Positions 1-6,952 are shown, numbered from the stretch's first letter. The stretch: 7,305 bases of DNA from Bacteroidales bacterium (GCA_004553095.1 SFMJ01000086.1:1-7305); one strand, 5' to 3'. Notes: generated by a model from the sequence alone, not told the origin. Translations and numbers: made by a program.

Positions 1-738
1 TTCTGCGTGCCGACACTCCTCTCGGCATGGCTCTGCGATAAGGATCCGGTGAATTACGTCGGCTTGCGCTTTGACTTGAGATGGAGTCATATCGTAGGCA
101 TTGTGATAATTATGCTTATCGCCTCCCCGATGATGAACATGCTGATAGAGTGGAATGCCAACATCACCCTTCCCGACTCCCTCAGCGAAATTGCCGCGAA
201 GATGAAAGAAATGGAGGATATGGCGGCAGCCACCACCGAGACTCTTCTCAGTGAGACATCGATATATGCACTCTTGTCAGGCATACTCGTGATCGGCATA
301 CTTACCGGCATCGGCGAGGAAATGTTCTTCCGAGCCGGCATCCAACGAATATTAGCCTCTGCCGGAATGAATTCTCACCTCGCCATCTGGATTGCTGCCT
401 TCCTCTTCAGCGCTATGCACCTGCAATTCTTCGGTTTCTTCCCTCGGATGCTGCTCGGTGCATTCTTCGGATATCTATATTACTCCACTCGGTCGATTTG
501 GGTGCCGGCTTTGGCGCATGCCCTCAATAATTCGATCGTCGTTGTAAATAGTTGGCTTATCAATAAAGGATTCACATCCGACGGTTATCAGAAATTTACC
601 GAGACCTCCCCGGAGCTATATATGGTGGTGATCAGCGCGATCGTTACTCTCATCTTCATAACGCTATGTTGGCGCCGCTTTTTTAATCATTCTACGCAAC
701 TCCCCGAGTGTCGGGATCAAATCAGCAACGCCCAATAA
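1..738 (+). CDS. CPBP-family intramembrane metalloprotease (5' partial)
   Basis: The reading frame is open from the first base, so the N-terminus lies upstream. A GTG at base 7 is in frame but is probably internal. Counting from that codon, the three conserved CPBP (CAAX protease/bacteriocin-processing, formerly Abi) motifs are visible in order: EE-x3-R at residues 104-109 (GEEMFFRAG), the His of FLFSAMH at 138, and H-x2-NN at 171-175 (AHALNNS). In this family these residues form the glutamate/histidine active site inside the membrane. Hydrophobic stretches lie near 29-45, 88-102, 124-140, 148-160 and 205-222, consistent with a polytopic inner-membrane protein. A polar, amphipathic segment at about 55-85 sits just before the EE-x3-R motif. 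Members process prenylated proteins or peptides, or act in bacteriocin self-immunity; the substrate here cannot be told. holA starts 15 nt downstream, suggesting co-transcription. The family call is firm and the function is open. Confidence 0.9.
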   Translation, partial: FCVPTLLSAWLCDKDPVNYVGLRFDLRWSHIVGIVIIMLIASPMMNMLIEWNANITLPDSLSEIAAKMKEMEDMAAATTETLLSETSIYALLSGILVIGILTGIGEEMFFRAGIQRILASAGMNSHLAIWIAAFLFSAMHLQFFGFFPRMLLGAFFGYLYYSTRSIWVPALAHALNNSIVVVNSWLINKGFTSDGYQKFTETSPELYMVVISAIVTLIFITLCWRRFFNHSTQLPECRDQISNAQ

Positions 739-753
739 GAAATACAAAATAAT

Positions 754-1785
754 ATGGCTAAAGCTTCTTTAGGATATAGAGAGATAATCGAATCTATTAG
801 AAAGGGTAACCTCGCACCGGTCTATATATTGATGGGTACAGAGGCATATTACATCGACTTGGTGGTAGAAAACCTTGAGAAGTATGCCATCCCCGAGGAG
901 GACCGTGATTTCAACTACAACGTCTTCTATGGCAATGATGCCGACATCGACTATGTGGTGGGTGTGGCTCAGCAGTTTCCCGTCTTCGCCGACCGAAAGT
1001 TGGTAATCCTTAAGGAGGCCCAATCGATGCGCCAAGCCAAGGTGGCTCTCGAGAAATTTGCCCCATACGTCAAGCAACCTGCCCCCGCCACAATTTTTGT
1101 AATCGTATTCAAAGGGGATACTCTCAATGCAACCTCCAAACTGATGAAGGCGGCTAAAGAATCGGGGGCTGTCGTGCTTAAGAGTGAAACGCCTCGTGAT
1201 TATGAACTCCCCGCACTGATCCGTGACTTTTGCCAGCAACGTAAGGTTAATATCGAAGATAAGGCAGTCACCCTCCTCGCTGATTACATCGGTAGCCCAC
1301 TCAGCAAACTCTTCGGCGAAGTCAACAAATTGATAAGTATAGTCGATAAGAATAATCCTCGCATCACTTGCGAACTGATCGAAAAAAACATCGGCATCTC
1401 CAAGGAGTTCAACAATATTGAGTTGGTCAATGCCATCCGTCGCCGTGATTACCCCGCCGCTGTGAAAATCGTGAAGTATTTCGCCGCCAACCCCAAACAG
1501 AACCCCACACCGATGACCACCGGCATTCTGTTGAAATTCTTCTCCGAAATCATCACCGCACATTATCTTCCCAATAAGTCGGATGCCGCTCTGAGCGAGA
1601 CTTTTGGATTGCGTTCCTCTCGTTTCCTGAATGATTTCAAGCTCGCAATGCAAAATTTCAACCCCCGTCAAGCGGTAAATGCCGTGCATTACCTCCGTGA
1701 GTTCGACACCAAGTCCAAAGGTATCGACTCCTATCTCAACGAATATGACCTCCTCCTCGAATTGATCTTCAAAATATTTACATAA
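754..1785 (+). CDS. holA: DNA polymerase III subunit delta (HolA)
   Basis: The 343-aa product has the normal length for the clamp-loader delta subunit, which opens the beta sliding clamp for loading at primer-template junctions. The N-terminal AAA+-like domain has the delta signature PVYILMGTEAYYID (22-35), where ATP-binding subunits would carry a Walker A motif; delta is not expected to hydrolyse ATP. FPVFADRKLVILKEAQ (75-90) matches the conserved strand region of the domain. The middle part (about 145-215) contains the typical 'LADYIGSPLSKLFGEVNKL' helix region (175-193). The C-terminal helical collar domain (about 220-340) ends with LREFDTKSKGI (314-324), a common delta C-terminal motif. 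The ATG is preceded by an A-rich stretch rather than a Shine-Dalgarno site, as is usual in Bacteroidota. The gene lies 15 nt after the CPBP gene and 7 nt before the flavodoxin/ferredoxin gene, so all three probably share a transcript. Confidence 0.93.
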   Translation: MAKASLGYREIIESIRKGNLAPVYILMGTEAYYIDLVVENLEKYAIPEEDRDFNYNVFYGNDADIDYVVGVAQQFPVFADRKLVILKEAQSMRQAKVALEKFAPYVKQPAPATIFVIVFKGDTLNATSKLMKAAKESGAVVLKSETPRDYELPALIRDFCQQRKVNIEDKAVTLLADYIGSPLSKLFGEVNKLISIVDKNNPRITCELIEKNIGISKEFNNIELVNAIRRRDYPAAVKIVKYFAANPKQNPTPMTTGILLKFFSEIITAHYLPNKSDAALSETFGLRSSRFLNDFKLAMQNFNPRQAVNAVHYLREFDTKSKGIDSYLNEYDLLLELIFKIFT

Positions 1786-1792
1786 ACATATC

Positions 1793-2572
1793 ATGATACT
1801 CTATTTTTCCGGTACAGGCAATACCAGATATGTAGCAAAATCTATTGCCAATCTTACAGATGATCAGTCATATTTTATCCCTGACCATAAAGCTGCTGAG
1901 TTGAAGATGACCGGCGATCGGTTGGTCGTTTGTTTCCCGGTATATTCCTGGGGTGTTCCCCCGATAGTGATCGATTATATCCGCCAACTCTCCGATGAGT
2001 TTATCGCAACGCTTCGCAGTCGCGACATCCCGGTGGTTATGGTGTGCACCTACGGCGACGATGCTGCTCGCACCGAGGAGATGCTGTCGAAAGTCTTCGC
2101 CCAACGAGGTGTCAAGGTGCGTGGTGCTTGGGGCATAACGATGCCTAATGTCTATGTGCTCCTCCCCGGTTTCGACGTAGACGACCCGGAGGTGGCTCAG
2201 AAGAAATTGGATCACTCTTCGACTCGTATTCGAGAGATCGTGATGAAGATCACGAAAGGGGAGTGGGAGAGCGACCTCGTGATAGGAAGCATGCCGGGGC
2301 TAAAGTCGCGTGTGGTCTATCCCCTCTACAAGAAGTGGGGCATCAATCCTCGCCGCTGGATCACGTCGCAGGAGTGTGTCGGTTGCGGTAAGTGTGTCGA
2401 GGCTTGCCCGATGCAAAATATCGTGATGCACTCCGGCCGACCGAAGTGGGGCAAGAATTGCGTCTCTTGCACCTCCTGCTATCATCATTGCCCCACCGAC
2501 GCCATCAGCTATGGCTCCATCACCAAGGGCAAGGGTCACTACTTCTGCCACCTCCCACCCCTCAAAAAATAA
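1793..2572 (+). CDS. EFR1-like flavodoxin / 2x[4Fe-4S] ferredoxin protein
   Basis: This 259-aa protein fuses an N-terminal flavodoxin-like domain with a C-terminal bacterial ferredoxin domain, the architecture called EFR1 family. The FMN phosphate-binding loop is at the very start (FSGTGNT, 5-11), followed by the flavodoxin-like strand VVCFPVYSWGVPP (45-57). Two clusters of the C-x2-C-x2-C-x3-CP type follow: C195, C198, C201, C205-P and C223, C226, C229, C233-P. These should bind two [4Fe-4S] clusters, so electrons could pass between FMN and the clusters. The redox partner and physiological role are not known from the sequence. There is no signal peptide or membrane segment, so it is probably cytosolic and suited to anaerobic metabolism. 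It begins 7 nt after the holA stop and is the last gene before a hairpin. I see no functional link to holA; the shared transcript may be incidental. Confidence 0.9.
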   Translation: MILYFSGTGNTRYVAKSIANLTDDQSYFIPDHKAAELKMTGDRLVVCFPVYSWGVPPIVIDYIRQLSDEFIATLRSRDIPVVMVCTYGDDAARTEEMLSKVFAQRGVKVRGAWGITMPNVYVLLPGFDVDDPEVAQKKLDHSSTRIREIVMKITKGEWESDLVIGSMPGLKSRVVYPLYKKWGINPRRWITSQECVGCGKCVEACPMQNIVMHSGRPKWGKNCVSCTSCYHHCPTDAISYGSITKGKGHYFCHLPPLKK

Positions 2573-2584
2573 AGAACGCGCTCT

Positions 2585-2620
2585 AAATAAAAAGCGATGA
2601 TGTCTTCACGACACCATCGC
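2585..2620 (-). terminator. Rho-independent terminator of alaS
   Basis: Read on the minus strand, this hairpin starts 33 nt after the alaS stop. The stem is GCGATGGTGTC (2620-2610) against GACATCATCGC (2604-2594). All 11 pairs form in RNA, because the position that mismatches on the plus strand becomes a G-U wobble here. The loop is 5 nt and the stem is followed at once by TTTTTATTT (2593-2585). This is a classical intrinsic terminator. It overlaps the plus-strand hairpin, so one element serves both convergent units. Confidence 0.82.
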
Positions 2621-2632
2621 TTCGCTTTTATT
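2590..2632 (+). terminator. Likely terminator of the CPBP-holA-EFR1 operon
   Basis: The hairpin begins 17 nt after the EFR1 stop. The main stem pairs GCGATG (2594-2599) with CATCGC (2615-2620) and TGTC (2601-2604) with GACA (2610-2613), with one A/C mismatch and a 5-nt loop. An alternative outer pairing joins AAAAGCGA (2590-2597) with TCGCTTTT (2622-2629), placing a T-run directly at the stem base. The plus-strand tail (TTCGCTTTTATT) is weaker than the one on the other strand. Confidence 0.55.
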
Positions 2633-2653
2633 GGAGAAAAAAGTTGAAGTAGC

Positions 2654-5278
2654 TTAGAGTATGCCTAAGAGCTCGCTGATCTTCTCAGCGGCAGCACTCA
2701 GCCCGGAGGCATCCTTACCACCGGCCTGGGCGAAGAAGGGTTGTCCGCCGCCACCACCCTTGATCAGTTTGGCAGCTTCGCGGATGATCTGTCCTGCATT
2801 ATAGCCCTCTTTCACGAGATCGTCGCTCAACATCAGAGTCAGCATGGGACGATCTTCATTGACAGTGGCTGCGATGAAGACTGTCGGTCCTTCGGCATCT
2901 TTGCGGAGTCGGAAGGCGATGTTCTTCACCACTTCGGGGATGCGGATACCACTCATCTTGCAGAGGGTGACACCATTGGCGATCACAGCCTTCTCTTTCA
3001 CCTCCTTGACGAGTTGCTCGGTGCGTTCTGCCACGAAGTCTTCCACCTGATGATGCAATTCGGTGTTCTCTTCGATCGATTTCTTGATAGCTGTGCGGAG
3101 GTCACCGGTGCTGCCAAGGATGCCGCGGATATCTGTCATAAGATCTTGCATATTGTCGATCATCTCCTCGATGCCGACGCCGGTGATGGCCTCGATACGG
3201 CGGATGCCGGCAGCGATTGAACTTTCGTTGACGATACGCACCATACCGATATTGCCGGTGTTGGCTACGTGTGTACCACCACACAACTCAACCGATGTGC
3301 CATACTTGATGACACGCACCTTGTCGCCATATTTCTCGCCGAAGAGTGCCATGGCTCCCATGTCGCGTGCCTCTTGGATGGGCACTTCGCGATGCTCTTC
3401 GAGCGGGGTAGCCTCGCGGATTCGCTTGTTGACCAAGTGCTCTACCTTGCGGATCTCTTCGGGTGTTACCTTCTGGAAGTGTGAGAAGTCGAATCGCAAA
3501 CCATCGGGGGTAACTAATGACCCCTTCTGCTCCACATGCTTGCCGAGAACTTCGCGGAGTGCCTCATGTAGAAGGTGAGTAGCAGTGTGATTGGCTGAAG
3601 TGGCAAGGCGGCTCTCTTTGTTGATTTTGGCTGTGAAGGTATCTGTCGGATCGGAAGGGAGTTTCTTCGAAAGGTGGACAGCCACATTGTTCTCTTTCTT
3701 GGTGTCGAAGATCTCGGTGACTTCGCCATCAGAGGCGATGAGTACACCCTTGTCGCCGACCTGACCACCCATCTCGGCATAGAAGGGTGTCTGCTGAAGC
3801 ATAATCTGGAAGTATTCTTTACCCTTCTGTTTGATCTTGCGATATTTGAGGATCTTGGTGGTGGCTTCAAGTTGGTCATAGCCGACGAAGGTCTCGTCGC
3901 CTTGGTTCACCTCCACCCAGTCGGTGGTCTCGACAGAGGCGGCACTGCGTGCACGCTCTTTCTGTGCCTTCATATTCTCATCAAATTCCTTCTGATCGAC
4001 TGTCATACCCTGCTCGCGGAGGATCAACTGTGTCAAGTCAAGAGGGAATCCGTAGGTGTCGTAGAGGTTAAATGCATCGGCACCCGAGATGCCCGACTTG
4101 CCCTCTGCTTTAGCCTTCTTGACGATTGAGTCGAGAAGCTTGATACCATTGTCGAGGGTGCGAAGGAATGATTCCTCCTCCTCTTTGATCACCTTCTTGA
4201 TCAGGTCTTTCTGTGCCGGAAGTTCGGGGTATGCCTCGCCCATCTGCTCTACGAGGGTGTCGATGAGTCGGTAGAGAGTAGCCTCTTTAAGATCGAGGAA
4301 GGTGTAGACATAACGCACGGCGCGACGGAGGATACGACGGATCACATAACCGGCCTTGGCGTTGGAGGGGAGCTGTGAGTCGGCGATCGAGAATGCGATG
4401 GTGCGGACATGGTCGGCAGCTACGCGCATAGCCACATCCACCTTCTCATCCTTGCCATATTCCTTGCCGGAGAGGCGGCTTATCTCGCTGATGAGGGGTG
4501 TGAAGATGTCGGTGTCATAGTTCGAACGCTTCCCTTGGAGGGCCATGGTGAGGCGCTCAAATCCCATACCGGTGTCGATCACCTTGGCGGGAAGGGGTTC
4601 GAGGTGCCCATCTGCCATACGATTGTATTGCATGAACACAAGGTTCCAGATCTCGATCACCTGGGGATTATCCTTGTTGACGAGCGATGCGCCGTCGACT
4701 TGGGCACGCTCTTCATCGCTGCGGAGGTCGATATGGATCTCGCTGCAGGGACCGCAGGGACCCACATCACCCATCTCCCAGAAGTTGTCATGGCGATTGC
4801 CATTGATGATATGGCTCGCCGGGAGGTGCTTCTCCCATATCTTGGCTGCCTCCTCATCTCGCTCGAGACCCTCCGGGGCATATCCTTCAAACACTGTGGC
4901 ATAGAGACGCGCCGGATCAAGCTTCAGCACATCTACCAAATATTCCCATGCCCAATCGATCGCCTCCTGCTTGAAATAGTCGCCAAACGACCAGTTGCCA
5001 AGCATCTCGAACATAGTGTGATGGTAGGTGTCATGTCCTACCTCTTCCAGGTCGTTGTGCTTGCCCGATACGCGTAGACATTTCTGACTGTCTGTGACTC
5101 TTCGGCTCTCCGGAGTGCGGTTGCCAAGTATGATATCCTTAAACTGATTCATACCGGCATTGGTAAACATCAGGGTAGGGTCATCTTTCAGCACCATCGG
5201 AGCCGATGGCACTATCTTGTGTCCCTTTTCTGCGAAAAAGTTCTTAAAAGACTCTCTAATTTCTTTTGAAGTCAACAT
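2654..5278 (-). CDS. alaS: Alanine--tRNA ligase (AlaRS)
   Basis: This 874-aa enzyme charges tRNA-Ala with alanine and clears mischarged Ser/Gly-tRNA. All standard parts are visible. The class II catalytic domain includes motif 1 (DPTLMFTNAGMNQF, 33-46), motif 2 (TMFEMLGNWSFGDYF, 88-102) and motif 3 (DTGMGFERL, 235-243). The tRNA-recognition region spans about 255-460. The editing domain has zinc ligands in H564-x3-H568 (NHTATH) and C666-x3-H670 (CGGTH). The C-terminal C-Ala domain carries the glycine-rich GGGGGQPFFAQAGGK segment (841-855). Length and motifs are complete, with no frameshift. The ATG at 5278 fits the conserved N-terminus SKEIRESFKNFFAEKGH. It lies about 45 nt below a good Bacteroidota promoter, and the gene appears monocistronic, with its own terminator. 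The AT-rich leader lacks a Shine-Dalgarno sequence. The opposite strand contains several open frames; these are shadows of this gene. Confidence 0.98.
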   Translation of the reverse strand: MLTSKEIRESFKNFFAEKGHKIVPSAPMVLKDDPTLMFTNAGMNQFKDIILGNRTPESRRVTDSQKCLRVSGKHNDLEEVGHDTYHHTMFEMLGNWSFGDYFKQEAIDWAWEYLVDVLKLDPARLYATVFEGYAPEGLERDEEAAKIWEKHLPASHIINGNRHDNFWEMGDVGPCGPCSEIHIDLRSDEERAQVDGASLVNKDNPQVIEIWNLVFMQYNRMADGHLEPLPAKVIDTGMGFERLTMALQGKRSNYDTDIFTPLISEISRLSGKEYGKDEKVDVAMRVAADHVRTIAFSIADSQLPSNAKAGYVIRRILRRAVRYVYTFLDLKEATLYRLIDTLVEQMGEAYPELPAQKDLIKKVIKEEEESFLRTLDNGIKLLDSIVKKAKAEGKSGISGADAFNLYDTYGFPLDLTQLILREQGMTVDQKEFDENMKAQKERARSAASVETTDWVEVNQGDETFVGYDQLEATTKILKYRKIKQKGKEYFQIMLQQTPFYAEMGGQVGDKGVLIASDGEVTEIFDTKKENNVAVHLSKKLPSDPTDTFTAKINKESRLATSANHTATHLLHEALREVLGKHVEQKGSLVTPDGLRFDFSHFQKVTPEEIRKVEHLVNKRIREATPLEEHREVPIQEARDMGAMALFGEKYGDKVRVIKYGTSVELCGGTHVANTGNIGMVRIVNESSIAAGIRRIEAITGVGIEEMIDNMQDLMTDIRGILGSTGDLRTAIKKSIEENTELHHQVEDFVAERTEQLVKEVKEKAVIANGVTLCKMSGIRIPEVVKNIAFRLRKDAEGPTVFIAATVNEDRPMLTLMLSDDLVKEGYNAGQIIREAAKLIKGGGGGQPFFAQAGGKDASGLSAAAEKISELLGIL

Positions 5279-5328
5279 TTATATAAGGTTTTTTATACTC
5301 TTGATATGTTATTGTTTATTCCAACTCG

Positions 5329-5360
5329 CAAAGTTAATAAAAATGATACTTTTTCGCAAA
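5329..5360 (-). promoter_or_regulatory. Bacteroidota-type promoter of alaS
   Basis: On the minus strand TTTG (5360-5357) is followed after exactly 20 nt by TAACTTTG (5336-5329), a perfect match to the Bacteroides primary sigma consensus TTTG-N19-21-TAnnTTTG. Transcription should begin near 5322, giving a leader of roughly 45 nt. A run of nine A on the minus strand (plus-strand T run 5380-5388) lies about 20 nt upstream of the -33 box and could act like an UP element. That last point is inference. Confidence 0.8.
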
Positions 5361-5471
5361 CGTAACACCATTTTTGCCATTTTTTTTTAACGTATCGGTT
5401 TTTTTATTAATTTCGTGTTATTATTGCCCTATAAGGCGCTATTCGTATGATGCTATGCCCGGTTTGGCTCC

Positions 5472-5523
5472 GGTGTCATGGTATATATAAGGTATGGTGT
5501 CTCTATGGTATATATAAGGTATG
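5472..5523 (+). repeat. Near-tandem duplicated TATA-rich leader element
   Basis: A 19-nt element, ATGGTATATATAAGGTATG, occurs identically at 5478-5496 and 5505-5523, a period of 27 nt. Each copy is preceded by GGTGTC (5472-5477 and 5496-5501), with three extra bases (TCT) before the second element. The second copy ends in the ATG start codon (5521-5523) of the M23 peptidase gene. The shorter core TATATAAGGT also occurs at 5280-5289, just upstream of alaS on the opposite side of the intergenic region. The rest of 5279-5520 is AT-rich non-coding DNA with T-runs at 5380-5388 and 5399-5405. I see no convincing plus-strand promoter in it. Confidence 0.85.
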
Positions 5524-5528
5524 AATAA
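5478..5528 (+). other. Possible 16-codon upstream mini-ORF overlapping the M23 start
   Basis: An ATG at the start of the first repeat copy opens a frame reading MVYIRYGVSMVYIRYE and stopping at TAA 5526-5528. Because the repeat period is a multiple of three, the peptide itself contains a duplicated MVYIRY. The frame overlaps the M23 start codon by 8 nt in a different frame. A second mini-ORF, ATG 5494 to TAA 5517 (MVSLWYI), is in the M23 frame and stops three nt before its ATG. Either could couple or limit M23 translation, but both may be chance results of the duplication. No ribosome-binding site or codon signal supports them. Confidence 0.2.
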
Positions 5529-6489
5529 GAATGTAATCTATCGATATAATCCGGAAACCGACAATTTCGAGCGTATCTTCCCTTCGTGGAAGAAGCGCTT
5601 TTTGCGGTTGTTGCTCTTTATGGCGATTTCCGTGTCGATGGCTGTGCTCTTCGCGTTCCTCTTTTTCAATATCTTCGGCACACCCACCGAGAAGAGCCTC
5701 CGCCGGGAGAATGCCATGCTCAAGAGTCAATATAATGTGTTGAATCGCCGCCTTGACAATTCTCTCAAGGTGATGAGTGATATCCAGAGTCGAGATGATA
5801 ATTTCTATCGCGTCATGATGCAGATGGAGCCGATGTCGCATAGCCAGCGCTTCGCCGGACTCGACAATGAGTCTCGCTATAAGAATTTGCAGAAGATGCA
5901 AGATGGTGGATTGGTGCAGCTTCTCACTCAGCGCCTTGACCTCTTCGACCGCCAGCTCTATGCCCAGTCCAAGTCGTTCGACCAGCTCGGCGAGGAGGCT
6001 GGCAAGCAGAAGGATAAGTTGGCGCATATCCCCTCGATTATCCCGATAGATCTCCGTGATTATACCATGTCGTCAGGTTATGGATATCGCCGCGACCCGG
6101 TGTATGGTACTACTCGTTTCCATGATGGCCTCGATTTCGCCGCCAAGATCGGCACGAATGTCTATGCCACCGGTGATGGGGTAGTGGAAGCTGCCGACCG
6201 TCGCGGAGGATATGGAAATTGTATCGATATTTCTCATGGATATAATTATGTCACTCGTTATGCCCACCTCAGCGAAATACTCGTCAATGTCGGCGACAAA
6301 GTTAAAAGGGGTGACCTTATCGGCAAGGTCGGTTCGACCGGTAAGTCGAGCGGCCCTCACCTGCATTATGAAGTGAGGTTCAAGGATGATCCTCAGAATC
6401 CGGTGAACTACTATTTCATGGACTTGACTCCTGAGGAGTATGCCGAAATGGTGCAGGAGGCTGAAAATGCCGGTCATGTCATGGACTGA
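5521..6489 (+). CDS. Membrane-anchored M23 (LytM-type) metallopeptidase
   Basis: This 322-aa protein has a short cytoplasmic N-terminus ending in KKR (24-26) and one transmembrane helix at about 27-50. It then has a probable coiled-coil/linker segment (about 55-165) and a C-terminal peptidase M23 domain (about 180-300). The basic residues before the helix predict N-in topology, with the peptidase in the periplasm. Zinc-site residues are complete: H201-x3-D205 (HDGLD) and H282 as ligands, and H249 (YAHL) and H280 (HLH) as catalytic histidines. It is therefore expected to be an active endopeptidase on peptidoglycan cross-links rather than a degenerate regulator. The GYGYRRDPVYG segment (186-196) is typical of the family's domain entry. 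The start is fixed at ATG 5521, because an in-frame TAA lies just upstream at 5515-5517. It is divergent from alaS and followed by a merR-type gene 78 nt downstream. Its target bond and partners are not determined. Confidence 0.94.
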   Translation: MNKNVIYRYNPETDNFERIFPSWKKRFLRLLLFMAISVSMAVLFAFLFFNIFGTPTEKSLRRENAMLKSQYNVLNRRLDNSLKVMSDIQSRDDNFYRVMMQMEPMSHSQRFAGLDNESRYKNLQKMQDGGLVQLLTQRLDLFDRQLYAQSKSFDQLGEEAGKQKDKLAHIPSIIPIDLRDYTMSSGYGYRRDPVYGTTRFHDGLDFAAKIGTNVYATGDGVVEAADRRGGYGNCIDISHGYNYVTRYAHLSEILVNVGDKVKRGDLIGKVGSTGKSSGPHLHYEVRFKDDPQNPVNYYFMDLTPEEYAEMVQEAENAGHVMD

Positions 6490-6567
6490 TCGTCGGCATA
6501 TTGTTTTATCTATCCATGATTGCGCAACTCACACGAGGATTGGGGCGTATCGTAAAAACTCTAAATT

Positions 6568-6912
6568 ATGGACTATATCGACGAATTTGATAAGAAATAT
6601 TATAAGATTAAGGATGTGGCTGAGATACTTGGCATCCCCACCTCCACTCTCCGTTATTGGGAATCGGAGTTCCCTGATATACGTCCTCGTAGGTCGAAAT
6701 CCAATCAACGCTATTACACCCCGGAGGATATCACCACCCTCCGTATGATCAATTATCTTGTCAAGGATAAGGGGCTGCGCATCGATGCCGCCAAGGAGGA
6801 GATGAAGATCAACCGCAAGAATGTGTCGCGCCGCCTCGAAGTAATCGACCTGCTCACCGAAACACGCGCCGAACTAAAAGAAATCCAAAAAGCCCTCCTA
6901 CGTCGCAAATAA
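6568..6912 (+). CDS. Short MerR-family DNA-binding protein
   Basis: The 114-aa product begins with a MerR winged helix-turn-helix: YYKIKDVAEILGIPTSTLRY (11-30), then WESEFPDIRPRRSKSNQRYY (31-50) and PEDITTLRMINYLV (52-65). A basic, mostly helical C-terminus (about 70-114) follows, which may form the antiparallel dimerisation coil. There is no room for a ligand-binding domain and no cysteine, so a metal or redox sensor of the classical MerR/SoxR kind is unlikely. It is expected to bind DNA as a dimer; its target genes are unknown. It lies 78 nt after the M23 gene with the same orientation, and I see neither a convincing promoter nor a good terminator in the gap, so co-transcription is likely. 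The last codons (AAA-TAA) fall inside a 21-bp tandem repeat. The family call is strong and the role is inference. Confidence 0.9.
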   Translation: MDYIDEFDKKYYKIKDVAEILGIPTSTLRYWESEFPDIRPRRSKSNQRYYTPEDITTLRMINYLVKDKGLRIDAAKEEMKINRKNVSRRLEVIDLLTETRAELKEIQKALLRRK

Positions 6913-6952
6913 CCTCAGAACTTACCCAAATAACCTCAGAACTTACCCAAAT
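6906..6952. repeat. Perfect 21-bp tandem duplication across two gene ends
   Basis: Bases 6906-6926 and 6927-6947 are identical over all 21 positions, and five more bases (6948-6952, CAAAT) continue the unit. Each copy contains AAATAA, the last codon and stop of the merR-type gene on the plus strand. Each copy also contains TCAGAA, the complement of the TTC-TGA end of the CYTH gene on the minus strand. Only one copy per gene is used, giving a 23-nt gap between the stops. With a single unit the genes would end 2 nt apart with unchanged proteins. There is no hairpin here and no obvious terminator. Confidence 0.95.

Noticed and set aside
769..1794. A 341-codon open frame antisense to nearly the whole of holA
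   Set aside because: It is in codon register with holA, so it stays open wherever holA avoids TTA, CTA and TCA codons; it ends at the single TTA at 769-771. The predicted protein resembles no known family and holA is clearly the real gene.
2741..5077. Several plus-strand open frames of 60-220 codons opposite alaS
   Set aside because: They overlap a complete, motif-verified alaS, have no promoter or recognisable domain, and follow from the codon bias of alaS.
5373..5426. Possible plus-strand promoter for the M23 gene: TTTG at 5373-5376 with TAATTTCG (5408-5415) or TATTATTG (5419-5426) as -7 box
   Set aside because: Each -7 candidate has one mismatch to TAnnTTTG, but neither has TTTG at the required 19-21 nt spacing. 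The true promoter is not identifiable by eye.
5516..5523. AAGG just before the M23 ATG as a Shine-Dalgarno site
   Set aside because: Only one base separates it from the start codon, too close to function, and the other genes here do not use Shine-Dalgarno sequences.
6469..6508. Possible terminator after the M23 gene: GCCG (6469-6472) could pair with CGGC (6494-6497), followed by a T-rich stretch
   Set aside because: Only four G-C pairs plus two possible G-U pairs support the stem, the loop is long, and the T-run is interrupted. It is too weak to call.
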